Assembly (NCBI GenBank): GCA_937898895.1
Contig: CALDKL010000608.1
Coordinates: 1-6,995 of the forward strand
Reading direction: 5' to 3'
Source of the DNA: an uncultured Verrucomicrobiae bacterium
GTDB taxonomy: Bacteria > Verrucomicrobiota > Verrucomicrobiia > Verrucomicrobiales > DEV007
Length of the DNA: 6,995 nt
This document shows positions 6,501 to 6,995 of this stretch, in pieces. The notes under the pieces were generated by a model. It did not search any database and was not told the DNA's origin. It saw only the letters and a program-made list of their open reading frames with translations. The translations under genes and the position numbers were made by a program. Every line of letters starts with the position of its first letter. The stretch's first letter is position 1.

Positions 6501-6995
6501 ACAGGGGGGTGCGGCCTTCGTGGGTGATCTTCCAGTCGGGCAGGGTCACGAACTTGCCATCCCAGGAACCGCTTCCGCTCAGGGTGACTCCCTCCGACTG
6601 GAGCGCGAGTGATTCGAGAGTGGCCCTTTGGTCAGAGTAAGCCGCTCGGATCGATCCGTCGATCGGATGGCCCGACTTCAGGGTCAGGGCTCGCAGCGAG
6701 ACGGACGCGGCCCCCTCGTGGCCTGTCGCGGCGAATCGACCGCGGCCTTTCCAGTCGAGTGAGAGGTTGCCGGTGAAGAACGCCTTGTCCAGATCTGCGA
6801 GCACCTTGCCGAGACGGCCTTGGGTGTCGAGAGCGATTGCCGCTTCGCCTTCGTAGGTTTTCGCGGTCAGATCAGTCGAAGCTGCGAGGTGGAGGCGGGT
6901 GCCTTCATCGAGCCCCGGGTCGGTGGCCAGTCGCACAAAGGTTTCACGCTCCACCTGGGCCGCCAGCCGTGCTCCGGAGAGGGCGATGCCGTCCC
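3568..6995 (-). CDS. tamB: TamB-type translocation/assembly protein (5' end outside window)
   Basis: The frame is open from the window edge to a TAA at 3568-3570, giving at least 1141 codons; the N-terminus with its expected inner-membrane anchor lies outside. A GTG at 6954 is internal, since the frame continues upstream without a stop. Most of the protein is a long run of short alternating hydrophobic strands (patterns such as LDLSLKGDVDRPASWEAKL), typical of the AsmA/TamB beta-groove that spans the periplasm and is thought to shield lipid or nascent barrel chains. The C-terminal TamB (DUF490) domain lies at about 4400-3568. It has DPFLIRSNLLESSITADLQL near 4195-4135, then GRIVFDHATGFNGALEFKA near 4045-3990, the hallmark SIPPMPSEDIITLLATGTT at 3912-3856, an Ala/Gly helix (SVAAGKAAGLFLKN), and a final strand set ending KYVFQFE. 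TamB proteins work with an Omp85 partner, which here is encoded 24 bases downstream. E. coli TamB is 1259 residues; this one is probably as long or longer. Confidence 0.92.
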   Translation of the reverse strand, partial: DGIALSGARLAAQVERETFVRLATDPGLDEGTRLHLAASTDLTAKTYEGEAAIALDTQGRLGKVLADLDKAFFTGNLSLDWKGRGRFAATGHEGAASVSLRALTLKSGHPIDGSIRAAYSDQRATLESLALQSEGVTLSGSGSWDGKFVTLPDWKITHEGRTPLSLAMRLPFEPGVAGGFLAQPTPLSFSLSLDHLSVDEITRFVAAAPPIAGKLDGELKASGSFAAIDLGGRIEFRPDRKPAPPVTPGEAVVDAPALPAPLATLDLSLKGDVDRPASWEAKLGALLSGLSWNGMALENISLDAATDTTQPERPLLAQVRFDQSSTLLEAKARLDLAGAETFADLAAAAVRVDASLGIGNVATLLGDFAPPKFKSLPLSGSISATVSGLKLEGGSLTAGEVTLHSPDFAAEKETFETIRLDASIPAADEIEASLLLALDEKTRIEGQGGFGLKNREYSGEVGVSADLVAKGSKLRALLDGRKMADLLPGTTALEWQGTGRIGEGEHSGTLKLKANALRLASGAEPLDAEIAGTYSSDAVDFPTLRVTSQPLSFAGALSWKEKQLVITGKGSSSGREALSLHASLPLDPERRTPELWFGQETALSLDLRVRQLAIGTVSRWFLEKPPVLGEIDLELSASGSPAVPRLDLDLSLGGLTVPREGQAMPVGQLKLAAHAKDAQLSLSGDYRHPDVKPLTLSAALPFFPGDWATGKRKVADEILSASAKMERSPLAFLAGQVPGIESIDGEIALDAAVSGTVSSPQIRGNSSVHLTRLRLENRNAPSLRDVEISAKFGENRVLLERLQATVAGGSVTGSGEALLPTGGEPSIRLSLKGSEVLVVRTPDVNVRTDLDLTLAGPWSKAALSGEIGITNSRFFKNFDLLPIGLPAKKAQSVLPTVERTPSGGGAAYQDLNIGVPTAPFRDWPVSVRVHTKDPFLIRSNLLESSITADLQLGGTLGHPSPMGAVEIAKGEMSLPFSKIDVETGRIVFDHATGFNGALEFKARGKADRYQIAVYLYDHVFSPQYVLTSIPPMPSEDIITLLATGTTRNELVGDDAGSVAAGKAAGLFLKNLQKKSNEAEGDPTLLDLLEERTELELGRVNQETGEQTFGGKIRLWKQLFFVGDVDQQSDYRALLKYVFQFE

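Noticed and set aside
6952..6954. GTG at 6954 as the start of tamB
   Set aside because: The frame stays open to the window edge and the beta-rich pattern continues across this point. No signal or membrane anchor follows the GTG, so it is an internal Val codon.

Overview
This GC-rich window reads as the chromosome of a Gram-negative (diderm) bacterium, because it carries envelope genes that need an outer membrane. I suspect Verrucomicrobiota/PVC. That placement rests on the style of the two small secreted proteins and on my unverified memory of similar uncharacterised proteins in that phylum, so it is tentative. All four supported genes lie on the minus strand and are read from high to low coordinates.

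Layout in transcription order. (1) 6995-3568: a tamB gene whose 5' end is cut off by the window edge, with at least 1141 codons. It encodes a giant beta-rich periplasmic protein ending in a clear TamB (DUF490) domain. (2) 3543-1492: an Omp85 outer-membrane protein (BamA/TamA family) of 683 residues, with a signal peptide, about four POTRA domains and a 16-strand-type barrel. It begins 24 bases after the tamB stop, so the two are very probably one operon. (3) 1491-1221: a non-coding gap with an AT-rich core (about 1353-1420) that stands out sharply from its GC-rich surroundings. It holds phased A-tracts, an 8-bp AT palindrome, candidate promoter elements, and a small GC hairpin just past the Omp85 stop. 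(4) 1220-486: a 244-residue secreted protein of unknown function. (5) 480-1: a second probably secreted protein of unknown function that starts 5 bases after the previous stop and runs off the window edge.

Genes 1 and 2 form a coherent module. TamB bridges the periplasm from the inner membrane to an Omp85 barrel, a system linked to outer-membrane protein assembly and phospholipid transport. Two points differ from the Escherichia coli tamA-tamB locus: the gene order is reversed, and the Omp85 partner seems to have four POTRAs rather than three (TamA) or five (BamA). Genes 4 and 5 look like a separate two-gene transcription unit fired from the AT-rich gap, and they are the least explained part of the window. 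No RNA gene, CRISPR array, insertion sequence or recombination site was seen.
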